This document shows positions 1 to 7,777 of a stretch of DNA of 17,613 bases, piece by piece (within the stretch, counting starts at the first letter, position 1; each line of letters begins with the position of its first letter). Under the pieces are notes generated by a model. That model made no database searches. It saw only the letters and a list, made by a program, of their open reading frames with translations, and had not been told where the DNA came from. Source of the DNA: an uncultured Collinsella sp. (GTDB taxonomy: Bacteria > Actinomycetota > Coriobacteriia > Coriobacteriales > Coriobacteriaceae); NCBI GenBank assembly GCA_902494605.1, contig CABUUG010000024.1, forward strand, positions 1 to 17,613, in the 5' to 3' direction. The position numbers and the translations under genes were made by a program.

Positions 1-10
1 TCATCCCGAG

Positions 11-62
11 ATAGTCATTGGGGACGTTCTTAAACGACTGGTCATTGGGGACAGTCTTGGTG
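11..62 (+). repeat. Dispersed GTCATTGGGGAC repeat, locus 1 (two tandem units)
   Basis: Two imperfect tandem units lie head to tail: GTCATTGGGGACGTTCTT begins at 14 and GTCATTGGGGACAGTCTT begins at 41, separated by AAACGACTG. The same sequence recurs near 4751-4821 and 17554-17613, so this is a dispersed intergenic family. It is non-coding as far as can be seen. A REP-like element mobilised by a RAYT/IS200-type transposase is an inference only; no such transposase gene is in the window. Confidence 0.8.
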
Positions 63-97
63 CGCTCCGTTCGTCCTCCCGTTCGATTTTTGCTCGG

Positions 98-107
98 TGG
101 GTATACT
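98..107 (+). promoter_or_regulatory. Candidate promoter -10 for the 146-1168 membrane protein gene
   Basis: TATACT at 102-107 is one mismatch from the -10 consensus. It lies 38 bases before the start codon and just after repeat locus 1, with a TG at 98-99. No good -35 hexamer sits at the expected spacing, so the call rests on the -10 alone. Confidence 0.35.
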
Positions 108-145
108 TCCTTTCGCATTAAACGCCGGACTGAGGAGGTATCCAA

Positions 146-1168
146 ATGCCGGACAATGGATCGATTCAAAAGAGAGGCACGCACGAGATGGCTCATGGGC
201 GTCCTGTCCAGATAACCGAGCACACGACGGTAACCGAGCTGCAGCCCAGCCTGTCCGATGTCGTGTGCGCAAACAAAAAGCTGCAGATTGGCTTTATCGT
301 TGCGCTCGTAGTACTGGCGCTGCTGTCGGGCTTTGTAGCTCGTCCGCATTTCGCCGATACCAAAACTTGGGACTCCACCATCGAGGTCATCGATCAAAAG
401 AAAGGTAACGTACTGGCGCTCACGACCTCGTGCGTGGCGCTGTCTGCGGGTATTACCGCGCTGCCGGGCGATACGGGAACGCCGGTTGCCGAGCAGCTCG
501 CGCAGCTTTCAGGCAACCTTGGTATCGTGCTTGCCGTGCTCTACCTAGAGAAATACCTGCTAACCATTTTGTGGTCGGTCGGCCTGGGCATCTTAATCCC
601 GTTTGCGTTGGTGCTCTTTGCGGTGTCGCTCGGCATTCACGGGCGCTGGAGCACGAGCACTGTCCTGCGCCGTGTGGCGACACGCGTGCTGGTGGTTGCC
701 GTGATCGGCATGGCGCTCGTGCCCGCGAGCGTATGGGTGTCGCAAAAGGTCGATGAAACGTATCGCGTAAGTATTGAGCAAGCTGAGCAAAAGGCTGCGG
801 ACGCGGCCGACACCACGGACAAGTCAGCCGAGACCAGCTCAAAATCGAACAAGAAAAAATCCGAGGCCACGGAGTCCAAAAACGTGTTCGAGCAGTTGAC
901 TGATGGGGCATCGAGCCTTGTTACGTCGGTGACCAGCGGCGCCAAGCAGATGACCGATGAGATCGTGCGGCAGGTGACCGATCTGATTGAAGACGTCATC
1001 GTGATGATCGTGACCTCGTGCGTTATCCCGCTGCTGGTGCTCGTGGCGTTCCTATGGCTAGGACACGTGCTGCTGGGGATCGATATTTCCGGCCCGGCGA
1101 ACTATTTGACGGGCCGTTTCTTGAGTGCTCCTTCCAAGCACGCCAAAAAGGGCGGGCAGTCCGAGTAG
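146..1168 (+). CDS. Multi-pass membrane protein of unknown function
   Basis: The 340-residue protein is not recognised. The start is set by AGGAGG at 133-138, 7 bases upstream of the ATG; a second ATG at residue 15 has a poorer site. Hydrophobic segments lie near residues 47-66, 123-137, 141-163, 179-198 and 286-311. Residues 205-285 form a long polar, Lys/Glu/Ser/Ala-rich stretch between the last two membrane segments, probably a charged helical loop outside the bilayer. A second polar region at 67-120 contains two cysteine/glycine-poor loops without a known motif. The tail ends in a basic stretch (KHAKKG). No catalytic motif is visible. It is transcribed alone: its own terminator follows at 1203-1242. 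It is clearly a real gene by codon pattern and ribosome binding site; the function is left open. Confidence 0.85.
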   Translation: MPDNGSIQKRGTHEMAHGRPVQITEHTTVTELQPSLSDVVCANKKLQIGFIVALVVLALLSGFVARPHFADTKTWDSTIEVIDQKKGNVLALTTSCVALSAGITALPGDTGTPVAEQLAQLSGNLGIVLAVLYLEKYLLTILWSVGLGILIPFALVLFAVSLGIHGRWSTSTVLRRVATRVLVVAVIGMALVPASVWVSQKVDETYRVSIEQAEQKAADAADTTDKSAETSSKSNKKKSEATESKNVFEQLTDGASSLVTSVTSGAKQMTDEIVRQVTDLIEDVIVMIVTSCVIPLLVLVAFLWLGHVLLGIDISGPANYLTGRFLSAPSKHAKKGGQSE

Positions 1169-1202
1169 CTAAAACAGCTGTATATACCGGGGAATACCGC
1201 CG

Positions 1203-1242
1203 AAGGGCGGCCGAGACGCGTTCTCGGTCGCCCTTTTGTTTG
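1203..1242 (+). terminator. Rho-independent terminator after the membrane protein gene
   Basis: A 14-bp stem with one G-U pair (1203-1216 with 1222-1235) has a 5-base loop and is followed by a T-rich run (TTTTGTTTG). It separates the unknown membrane protein from the lac operon. Confidence 0.9.
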
Positions 1243-1305
1243 TTGAACACATGGTCGCTGCGTCCGCGCCCGGCTCAAACGGTCAGCAATCATCCGTGAA
1301 CGGTA

Positions 1306-1383
1306 TTTGTTCAAAAAAGAACAAAGATAAACAAATAGTTGTTGCAGTTACTGTTCGAATGTGTTCAAATAAACATGAACAGT
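1306..1383 (+). promoter_or_regulatory. Putative LacR/DeoR-type operator region of the lacABXC operon
   Basis: A perfect inverted repeat TTTGTTC-N6-GAACAAA occupies 1306-1325. Further copies of the TGTTC half-site follow at 1352 and 1362 (10 bp apart, direct), with the inverse GAACA at 1377-1381. ACTGTTC at 1350-1356 also pairs with GAACAGT at 1377-1383. The AT-rich, half-site-dense spacer before a tagatose-pathway operon fits a DeoR-family (LacR-like) binding region. The DeoR-type protein at 10472-11275 is a candidate binder, which is inference. Promoter hexamers are ambiguous; TTGCAG at 1343-1348 with TCAAAT 17 bases on is one weak possibility. Confidence 0.6.
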
Positions 1384-1475
1384 GAAGAACCGCACATTCA
1401 GATGCCCGGACCTGAACGCGATTCAACACTTCCAAACAGAAACTACGCACCTGCGTATCTCTCAAGGAGGATGTC

Positions 1476-1904
1476 ATGAGGGTTGTAATCGCTTCCGATG
1501 CCGACGGTATGTCGATGAAGGAGTCCATCAAGGAGATGCTCATCGCCGACGGTCACGAGGTCGTCGACTATTCCGAGACCCCTGCCGCGGACTTTGTCGA
1601 TTCCGCGACCGCCGTTGCCAAGGACCTGCTGGAGCACAAGGATTCCCAGGGCTTCGCATTCGATAAGTACGGCGTCGGCTCCTATATGGCCGCCGTCAAG
1701 ATTAAGGGCATGGTCGTCGCCAACATTTCCGACGAGCGTTCCGCCTACATGACCCGCGAGCACAACGGCTCGCGCATGGTCACCATGGGCCCGGGCGTTG
1801 TGGGCACCGAGGTCGCCAAGAAGATCGCCCGCGAGTTCCTGCGCGCGCAGTACGCCGGCGGCCGTCACCAGATCCGTGTCGACATGCTCAACAAGATGGC
1901 CTAA
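1476..1904 (+). CDS. lacA: Galactose-6-phosphate isomerase subunit LacA
   Basis: LacA, with LacB, converts galactose 6-phosphate to tagatose 6-phosphate in the cytoplasm, the first step of the tagatose-6-phosphate pathway. The 142-residue length matches the family (about 141-142). The RpiB/LacA/LacB fold is clear: an N-terminal VVIASDADG strand-loop, the SDERSAYMTREHNGSRM segment (85-101), and the LacA-typical C-terminus GRHQIRVDMLNKM (129-141). The position that holds the catalytic cysteine in RpiB and LacB is Asp63 here, as expected for LacA, which works as a heteromer with LacB. AAGGAGG at 1464-1470 sits 5 bases before the ATG. It is the first gene of the operon, 63 bases ahead of lacB, and would be controlled by the palindromic region at 1306-1383. 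Confidence 0.93.
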   Translation: MRVVIASDADGMSMKESIKEMLIADGHEVVDYSETPAADFVDSATAVAKDLLEHKDSQGFAFDKYGVGSYMAAVKIKGMVVANISDERSAYMTREHNGSRMVTMGPGVVGTEVAKKIAREFLRAQYAGGRHQIRVDMLNKMA

Positions 1905-1967
1905 CGAGAGCCACCGAGAACTCGAACTTCTACCTCAACTTGTGAATTCAGACGAAAGGACGTTCTG

Positions 1968-2492
1968 ATGAAGAAGACCATCGCAATCGGTTGCGACCAT
2001 ATCGTTACGGACGAGAAGATCTATCTGGCCGACCGCCTGGAGCAGGCTGGCTACAAGGTGCTCGACTGCGGCACCTACAGCCACACCCGTACGCACTATC
2101 CCATCTACGGTAAGGCTGTGGGCGAGGCTGTTGCCAGCGGCAAGGCCGACTTTGGCGTGGCCCTGTGCGGCACCGGCATCGGCATCACCAACGCCGTCAA
2201 CAAGGTTCCCGGCGCCCGCTGCGCCCTGGTCCGCGACATGACCTCTGCCCTGTATGCCCGTCGCGAGCTCAACGCCAACATCGTGGGCTTTGGCGGCAAG
2301 ATCACCGGCGAGTTCCTGATGGCCGATATCATGCTTGCCTTCCTGGAGGAGCCCTACGAGAAGACTCCCGAGCACGATGCCCTGATCGCCAAGATCGATG
2401 CCTGCAACAAGGCCGACGCCGAGGCTCAGGCCGACCCGCACTTCTTTGACGAGTTCCTCGAGAAGTGGGACCGCGGCGAATACCACGATTAG
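1968..2492 (+). CDS. lacB: Galactose-6-phosphate isomerase subunit LacB
   Basis: LacB is the partner of LacA in the isomerisation of galactose 6-phosphate to tagatose 6-phosphate. At 174 residues it is near the usual 171. Visible signatures are GCDHIVTD (8-15), TRTHYPIYGK (40-49), the catalytic-cysteine loop CGTGIG (Cys67), VRDMTSALYA around 88-97, and a C-terminus ending DPHFFDEFLEKWDRGEYHD that is hallmark LacB. The ribosome binding site AAAGGA at 1955-1960 is 7 bases from the ATG. lacB follows lacA by 63 bases. The 203-base gap to the next gene is the largest in the operon and holds a short TTGTTC half-site (2598-2603) and a weak 6-bp hairpin, but no clear promoter. Confidence 0.95.
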   Translation: MKKTIAIGCDHIVTDEKIYLADRLEQAGYKVLDCGTYSHTRTHYPIYGKAVGEAVASGKADFGVALCGTGIGITNAVNKVPGARCALVRDMTSALYARRELNANIVGFGGKITGEFLMADIMLAFLEEPYEKTPEHDALIAKIDACNKADAEAQADPHFFDEFLEKWDRGEYHD

Positions 2493-2695
2493 CGGGTATC
2501 CGGCGTAATTAACTAGTCCGTTGACGGCTCGCGTTTCTGTGATGGGGCGCGGGCCGGTTTGCTATCAGCCCAATTGGCCCAGCGGGCTGGACGTGCATTG
2601 TTCTTTTGTTTGCGGCGCTGCCTCATTACCTTTCTGCTAAAGGCACGACGTTCACAATGGATCGTGCGAGATGATATGTGAAGGAGAAGATTCCC

Positions 2696-3577
2696 ATGGA
2701 GTTTGTTCTTGATAACGGCTCTGTCCGCATTGCGTTGAGCACGGCTGGCGGATCGTTCACTTCTATTGCGGCCAACGGCCGTGAGTACCTGTGGCAGGGT
2801 GACCCGGCGGTCTGGTCGGGCCAGGCACCCATTTGTTTCCCGATCTGCGGCGGCCTTCGCGACGGTCACGCAATGACCATGGGCGGCCGCGAGATTAAGC
2901 TCGCCCGCCACGGCTTTGCGCGCAAACAGGAGTGGAAACTCGATGAGCAGGGCGACAACATGGTTGCGCTGAGCCTAAGCTCTGCCGACCATGCCGAGTT
3001 GCTCGAGCAGTACCCGTATCCGTTTAAGATCGTTGCTCGTTACACGATCGATGCGGAAAAGGTGGCCGTGTCGTACGAGGTGACCAATGAGGGCACCGAG
3101 GACATGCCGTTCTTTGTGGGCGGTCACCCTGGCTTTAAGTGCCCGCTTGACGAGGGCGAGTCCTATGACGACTACGAGCTCCGTTTTGAGCAGCGCGAGG
3201 CCGCCGAGCTCTGTACTGCCGTTCCCTCGACGGGCCTGATTGATGTTGAGCATCGCAGCAAGAACCCGATGGTTGGCTATGACCTGCCGCTGACCCACGA
3301 ACTCTTTGACTTCGCGGAGACCATCTTTGACGTGCTCGAGAGCCGCGTGGTTACGCTGACCAAGAAGACCGAGGACAAGGGCGTGCGCCTGACGTTTCCC
3401 GATATGCCGTACCTGATTGTGTGGAGCAAGCCCGAGGGTGACTTTGTGGCCGTGGAACCGTGGGGCGGCCTGTCCACCTGCTCCGACGAGGACGATATTC
3501 TGGAGCACAAGCGCGGCTGCCTGGTGGCCAAGCCGGGGGAGACCGTTACCCGCGGCTTTGAGATCGAGATCCTTTAA
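2696..3577 (+). CDS. lacX: LacX-type aldose 1-epimerase family protein
   Basis: This 293-residue protein belongs to the galactose mutarotase-like superfamily, LacX branch. LacX genes accompany lacABCD operons in lactic acid bacteria; their exact substrate is not established, but a role in interconverting sugar anomers is probable. Family residues are present: the active-site histidines in RHGFAR (His72) and GGHPGF (His144) and the general-base glutamate in VAVEPWGG (Glu254). An upstream in-frame GTG at 2678 would add six residues, but AAGGAG at 2681-2686 lies 9 bases before the ATG at 2696, which fixes the start. It sits between lacB and lacC, 56 bases ahead of lacC, in the same direction. 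A second promoter in the 203-base gap upstream cannot be excluded. Confidence 0.85.
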   Translation: MEFVLDNGSVRIALSTAGGSFTSIAANGREYLWQGDPAVWSGQAPICFPICGGLRDGHAMTMGGREIKLARHGFARKQEWKLDEQGDNMVALSLSSADHAELLEQYPYPFKIVARYTIDAEKVAVSYEVTNEGTEDMPFFVGGHPGFKCPLDEGESYDDYELRFEQREAAELCTAVPSTGLIDVEHRSKNPMVGYDLPLTHELFDFAETIFDVLESRVVTLTKKTEDKGVRLTFPDMPYLIVWSKPEGDFVAVEPWGGLSTCSDEDDILEHKRGCLVAKPGETVTRGFEIEIL

Positions 3578-3633
3578 CGAGCTATCGTATGCTTGGGGCC
3601 GCGCGTGTCGTGCCCCGGAAACAGGAGTTCAAT

Positions 3634-4569
3634 ATGATTCTGACCGTTACCATGAACCCGTCGATTGATACGCGCTATCAGCTCGACAAGTTGATCATCG
3701 ACGACGTGAACCGTGTGACGCCCGAAAAGACTGCTGGCGGTAAGGGCCTCAACGTGAGCCGTGTGCTGCTGCAGCTGGGCGACGACGTGCTCGCGACTGG
3801 CCTGCTTGGCGGCCACATGGGTGCCTATATGGCCGAGCTTATGGATGCCGACGGCGTCAAGAACGACTTTGTGCCCATCGCCGGTGAGACGCGCATTTGC
3901 CTGAATATTCTGCACGAGGGTAATCAGACCGAGCTGCTGGAGAGCGGCCCGCAGATCGCCCCGGCCGAGCTCGAGGCCTTTACGGCCAAGTTTGCCGAGC
4001 TCGCAGCGAAGGCAGACGTTGTGACGCTTTCGGGCTCGCTGCCGCGTGGCGTCGATGCCGGCTACTATGCCGAGCTCGTCAAGATCGCCGAGGAGGCGGG
4101 CGCCAAGGTGCTGCTCGACACCTCGGGTGCATCGCTGGAGGCCGCGCTGGAGTCCGACGCTAAGCCTGAGCTCGTAAAGCCCAACCTGACCGAGATTAAC
4201 GGCCTGCTGGGTACGTCCTTTACGACTGATGATATCGATGCCCTGCGCGAGGCGCTCGCCGCCGATGGCCGCTTTGCCGGTATTCCCTGGGTTGTCGTTT
4301 CGATGGGCGCTGCCGGTTCGGTGGGCTTCCATGAGGGTCGCGCGTTCCGCGCCAAGACGCCCGCGATTGCGGCTGTGAACGCGACGGGTTCCGGCGACTC
4401 GACCATCGCCGGCTTTGCACATGCCATTGCTGCTGGTGCCGACGACGTCACGGTGCTCAAGACCGCCAATACCTGCGGCAAGCTCAACGCCATGGATCCC
4501 AAGACCGGCCACCTGGTCATGGACCGCTGGGATGAGATCTTCAACAACGTTGAAGTAACGGAGCTGTAG
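3634..4569 (+). CDS. lacC: Tagatose-6-phosphate kinase LacC (PfkB family)
   Basis: LacC phosphorylates tagatose 6-phosphate to tagatose 1,6-bisphosphate using ATP, in the cytoplasm. The 311-residue protein opens MILTVTMNPSID, as LacC and 1-phosphofructokinases do. PfkB motifs are GGKGLNV (35-41), SGSLPRG (133-139) and the anion-hole/catalytic motif ATGSGDS (250-256, Asp255 the base). The residues GETR (84-87) and GNQTE (96-100) resemble lactococcal LacC. The start is set by AGGAG at 3623-3627, 6 bases before ATG 3634; a longer frame reaching 3589 lacks a site. A 1-phosphofructokinase is the alternative on sequence alone, but lacA-lacB context favours tagatose 6-phosphate. It is the last gene of the operon; no lacD follows. 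Confidence 0.88.
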   Translation: MILTVTMNPSIDTRYQLDKLIIDDVNRVTPEKTAGGKGLNVSRVLLQLGDDVLATGLLGGHMGAYMAELMDADGVKNDFVPIAGETRICLNILHEGNQTELLESGPQIAPAELEAFTAKFAELAAKADVVTLSGSLPRGVDAGYYAELVKIAEEAGAKVLLDTSGASLEAALESDAKPELVKPNLTEINGLLGTSFTTDDIDALREALAADGRFAGIPWVVVSMGAAGSVGFHEGRAFRAKTPAIAAVNATGSGDSTIAGFAHAIAAGADDVTVLKTANTCGKLNAMDPKTGHLVMDRWDEIFNNVEVTEL

Positions 4570-4599
4570 GGTTACGCGGTTTTACCAAACCGCGTAACC
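4570..4599 (+). terminator. Perfect 13-bp hairpin directly after lacC
   Basis: GGTTACGCGGTTT (4570-4582) pairs perfectly with 4587-4599 around the tetraloop TACC, beginning one base after the lacC stop. There is no T-run behind it, so it may protect the 3' end of the mRNA or act jointly with the larger structure that follows rather than terminate by itself. Confidence 0.6.
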
Positions 4600-4611
4600 A
4601 GCCGACGCTGC

Positions 4612-4710
4612 AAACGCCCCTAAGCGGCAATCTGACGTTCAATCGTTGGGCATGACCAAAAGGTCAATGCCCTCCTCTTTCACGTCACCCTGCTCGCTTA
4701 GGGGCGTTTT
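4612..4710 (+). terminator. Nested three-stem structure at the 3' end of the lac operon
   Basis: A perfect 15-bp outer stem (4612-4626 with 4695-4709) encloses TGACGT/ACGTCA (4633-4638 with 4682-4687) and an inner hairpin GGGCATGACC-AAAA-GGTCAATGCCC (4648-4672) with one bulged A. The outer stem ends in TTTT at 4707-4710. It could be an elaborate terminator of lacABXC, a 3' UTR-derived small RNA, or a small palindromic insertion element. Confidence 0.55.
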
Positions 4711-4750
4711 CGCTGTCGTTGCCAAGACATCGGCGTTGCCTTGGCCGCAA

Positions 4751-4821
4751 GTAGTCATTGGGGACGCTCTTTAATGACTAGTCGTTTAAGAACGCCCCTT
4801 AAGAATGACCCCAATGACTAC
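4751..4821. repeat. Dispersed GTCATTGGGGAC repeat, locus 2 (palindromic form)
   Basis: GTAGTCATTGGGG (4751-4763) is the perfect inverse of 4809-4821, and the interior is a degenerate palindrome centred on GACTAGTC. Read on the minus strand it matches locus 1 (11-62) except for about 12 extra bases after TTGGGG. It lies between the converging lac and gal operons. Confidence 0.8.
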
Positions 4822-4824
4822 ACT

Positions 4825-4865
4825 CAAAAACGGCGCCCGTCGGCGATGTTGCCGGCGGGCGCCGT
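4825..4865 (-). terminator. Rho-independent terminator of galKT
   Basis: On the minus strand a 15-bp GC-rich stem with one G-U pair (4865-4851 with 4844-4830, 6-base loop) is followed by TTTTTG. It lies 48 bases beyond the galT stop codon. Confidence 0.9.
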
Positions 4866-4912
4866 TGTCTTGAAGACGAAATGATCTGTTTTCCTCCGTC
4901 CCCAAGGGACCA

Positions 4913-6541
4913 TTACAGTGAGTCGATAAAGCGCTGCTGGGCGGCGCGGCCGGCTTCGTCCCACTTGAAGACGCCGGCGTTGTCGAGCACGTGGCCAAAC
5001 ACCACGCCCACCTCCTCGTGCAGGATGTCGATGGCGTTGTCCGCCGTAAGCTCGTCGGCGCGGCGGGCAAAAACATCTTCGGCCCATGCGGCGTGGCCGC
5101 GGCAAAGGTCGTCGCCCTCGAGCGCACCGGCAAGGTCGTAGCTGGCATCGGTCTTGGCCGCCAACAGGTGCTCACGGACAGCGCCGAGCTCGGGAACCAA
5201 GCGCGGCGGCAAAATGGCCAGGCCCATGACCTCGATCAGGCCGATGTTCTCCTTTTTAATATGGTGATACTCGGCATGCGGGTGGAATACGCCCAGCGGA
5301 TGCTCGTCGGTCGTGATGTTGCAGCGAAGCGCGAGGTAAGCCTCGTAGATCTCGCCGCCGGCGTTGCCGCGGGAGTCAACGCGGCGGATGACGGGCGTCA
5401 CGGTGTTGTGGGTCACGCCGTCGGCCGTGTGCGCGATAACGCCCACGGACTCATCGGTCCACTCGCGCCAAGCGAGGATGATCTTCTCGGCGGCGTCGAG
5501 CAGCTGGGCGCGGTCGTGCGAGCGCAGTCGCAGCACCGAAAGCGGCCACTGCAACACGGTACCGCTGACTTGGTCAAAGCCAGGCACGCTAAACTGCGAG
5601 ACCTCGGTGGCATGCATCATTGGGAACTCGTGCGCGCCGCCCTGGAAGTGGTCGTGCGACAGAATCGAGCCGCCTACGATGGGCAGGTCGGCGTTGGAGC
5701 CAATAAAGTAGTGCGGGAACAGGTCGACAAAGTCGAGCAGGCAGGTCAGCCCCTTGCGGTCGACGTGCATCGGACGATGCTCAGAGCTCATGGCAATGCA
5801 GTGCTCGTTAAAGTACGCATACGGGCTGTACTGGAAGCCCCAGCGCTCGCCGTTGAGCTGAATGGGGATAACGCGCAGATTCTGGCGGGCGGGGTGAGCG
5901 CCGCCGTCGGCTGCGGCAGAGCGTCCGGGATAGCCCTCGTTTTCGATGCAGAGCTGGCAGGCGGGATACTTATCTCCCGTGTTCTTTGCAACGCCGGCCG
6001 CGGCAATGTCACGCGGGTCCTTCTCGGGCTTCGACAGGTTGATAGTGATCTCGAGGTCGCCCCAGTTGGTGGGGGTGCTCCATTTGATGTTGCGCGCGAT
6101 GGCGGCGCGGCGCACGTAGCCGGCGTCGCAGCACAGGCCGTAGAACCAGTCGGTCGCGGCGCGGGGCTCGTCGACGCCCATGCGGCCGTTGAATTCCTCG
6201 TTTACAATCGAAGGCCTCGGCATCAGCACGCCCATGATGCGCATGGCGATGCGGTCGCGGCCCGATGCCGTGTCCTCGGCGGCACCGTTGGCGACGGCGG
6301 CCTCGGAAAGCGCGGCAAGCGTGCCCTCCAGGTCAAAATCGGGGAGCGTATCGGGGTGCAAGAGCGAGAGCTTCTCGTTCTGCAACGCCCAGGTCATGTC
6401 GAGCGCGGGGCCCGTGGCGCCGATGCACTCCAGAATGGTGTTGTAGGCCCAGATGCGGTCGTCCTGTCCGATCATCGATCGGTGGATAGCATACTCAGTC
6501 AGGCCCTGCGCAGCCTCGCGCACATCAGTCATTACAGCCAT
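4913..6541 (-). CDS. galT: Galactose-1-phosphate uridylyltransferase, type 2 (GalT)
   Basis: GalT exchanges UMP between UDP-glucose and galactose 1-phosphate, giving UDP-galactose and glucose 1-phosphate (Leloir pathway). The 542-residue protein is of the second GalT type found in Firmicutes and gut Actinobacteria, a little longer than the usual 490-510. Visible are CQLC (195-198), SPYAYFNEHC (239-248) and the nucleotidyl-transfer motif SHDHFQGG (295-302), whose histidines would carry the uridylyl group. The start overlaps the end of galK by 10 bases; a second ATG at 6532 shares its A with the galK TAA stop. AAGGGGG (6558-6552) is 10 bases before the first ATG, so the longer form is preferred. 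Either way, translation is probably coupled to galK. No galE is in the window. Confidence 0.93.
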   Translation of the reverse strand: MAVMTDVREAAQGLTEYAIHRSMIGQDDRIWAYNTILECIGATGPALDMTWALQNEKLSLLHPDTLPDFDLEGTLAALSEAAVANGAAEDTASGRDRIAMRIMGVLMPRPSIVNEEFNGRMGVDEPRAATDWFYGLCCDAGYVRRAAIARNIKWSTPTNWGDLEITINLSKPEKDPRDIAAAGVAKNTGDKYPACQLCIENEGYPGRSAAADGGAHPARQNLRVIPIQLNGERWGFQYSPYAYFNEHCIAMSSEHRPMHVDRKGLTCLLDFVDLFPHYFIGSNADLPIVGGSILSHDHFQGGAHEFPMMHATEVSQFSVPGFDQVSGTVLQWPLSVLRLRSHDRAQLLDAAEKIILAWREWTDESVGVIAHTADGVTHNTVTPVIRRVDSRGNAGGEIYEAYLALRCNITTDEHPLGVFHPHAEYHHIKKENIGLIEVMGLAILPPRLVPELGAVREHLLAAKTDASYDLAGALEGDDLCRGHAAWAEDVFARRADELTADNAIDILHEEVGVVFGHVLDNAGVFKWDEAGRAAQQRFIDSL

Positions 6542-7737
6542 GCCGCGTAAGCCCCCTTGTCAGAGATAGCGTAATGACGGGCAGAGCCCTCGCCCAGCCA
6601 GCTGTTCATCTTGGTGATAAAGGTGTCGACCAGATCGAGTGGCACAAAGGCCTGGATGGTGCCACCAAAGCCGCCGCCGTGGATACGGACGGCGCCGCGG
6701 CCGTCGAGCACGTGCTCGGCCAGTGCCAGGGCATACATCGAGGGCTGCTCGGAGCCCAGCTTGGCAACGACATTCTGCAGGTACATGGCAGAGCTGGCGC
6801 CGGACTCGCGCGTCAGGACCAGGAACTGGTCAATGTCGCCGGCGTTCAGAGCTGCCCAGCGCTTGTCGACCAGGCCGTTCTCGTACCAGTAGTGAACGGC
6901 GCGCAGGCAGGCGCGGTCACCCAGCTTGGCGCGCAGCTCGGGGAGTTTGGCGTCAAAGTCCGCCACGTTTACCTCGCACAGGCGCGCCTTGCCAAACTCG
7001 GCGGCGACGTCCTGCATCTCGCGCGGAACGGCGGCGTAGTCGTCGGTAGCTGCCACATGGTCGGCACCGACCTTAACGAGCACGAGCGCATAGCCGTGAT
7101 CCTCAAAGTTGAGTTCGAGCTTCTGGGTCTTGGGCTGGGCCTGATCCTCAAAGTCCATGTAGGCGAGTCCGCCCAAGCAAACGGCGGCCTGGTCCATCAG
7201 ACCGCAGGGCTTGCCGTAGTAGTTGTTCTCGGTGCGCTGGCTCATCTGGGCGAGTGCGACGGGCTCAATTGCGGATGAGCCCCAGAGGGTTTCCATGGCG
7301 CGGCCGTATGCCGCCTCGACAGCAGCAGAGCTGGAAAGGCCGCCGCCCGAGGGGACAGAGCAGGTGAAGGCGAAGTCGAAGCCCTGGGGCTCAACGCCCA
7401 GAGCAGCGATTTCGTGGGCCATGCCGCGGACGAGGCTCGCGGACGTGCCCTTCTCGGACTCTTGAATATCCAGCGTGTCGAGCGTGATCTCAAAGGTGGG
7501 GTAGCCCTCATCGGCAACGCAGACCTTGTTGGTGTCGGTCGCCACGGCAATGCCGTCGCCGGCGACATCGAGCGAGCCGGCGATAACGTGGCCACCCTCG
7601 TGGTCGGTGTGGTTGCCACTGATTTCGGAACGGCCGGGCGCGTGCACGTAGAGCACCTGGCGGTCGCCGATGGGGCCAAACTCCTCCTCAAACAGCTTGG
7701 TGAGCGTGGCGAGTGTCTTTTCGTCGGGGGTGGTCAT
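6532..7737 (-). CDS. galK: Galactokinase (GalK)
   Basis: GalK phosphorylates galactose at C1 with ATP, the entry step of the Leloir pathway. The 401-residue protein has the GHMP-kinase pattern: substrate-binding GRSEISGNHTDHEGG (35-49, a variant of the GRxNLIGEHTDY signature), the ATP loop SVPSGGGLSSSAA (127-139), the catalytic-aspartate segment GLMDQ (179-183, Asp182), and the C-terminal RIHGGGFGG motif. The open frame extends 29 codons upstream to 7824, but AAAGGA at 7748-7743 lies 5 bases before the ATG at 7737, and the extension would cover the operator, so the shorter start is chosen. It is the first gene of galKT, divergent from the LacI-type regulator, and its leader carries the 18-bp inverted repeat described at 7778-7863. 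Confidence 0.93.
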   Translation of the reverse strand: MTTPDEKTLATLTKLFEEEFGPIGDRQVLYVHAPGRSEISGNHTDHEGGHVIAGSLDVAGDGIAVATDTNKVCVADEGYPTFEITLDTLDIQESEKGTSASLVRGMAHEIAALGVEPQGFDFAFTCSVPSGGGLSSSAAVEAAYGRAMETLWGSSAIEPVALAQMSQRTENNYYGKPCGLMDQAAVCLGGLAYMDFEDQAQPKTQKLELNFEDHGYALVLVKVGADHVAATDDYAAVPREMQDVAAEFGKARLCEVNVADFDAKLPELRAKLGDRACLRAVHYWYENGLVDKRWAALNAGDIDQFLVLTRESGASSAMYLQNVVAKLGSEQPSMYALALAEHVLDGRGAVRIHGGGFGGTIQAFVPLDLVDTFITKMNSWLGEGSARHYAISDKGAYAAWL

Positions 7738-7777
7738 GGGGGTCCTTTCCTTGGCGCGCACGGGTGAGTTTTGCGTC

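Noticed and set aside
3574..4512. 312-codon minus-strand open frame across lacC
   Set aside because: Antisense shadow of lacC with no recognisable domain.
4991..6550. 519-codon plus-strand open frame across galT
   Set aside because: It is the exact antisense of galT, whose protein carries all family motifs. The translation shows no domain and has the Val/Gly/Ala/His bias of GC-rich shadow frames.
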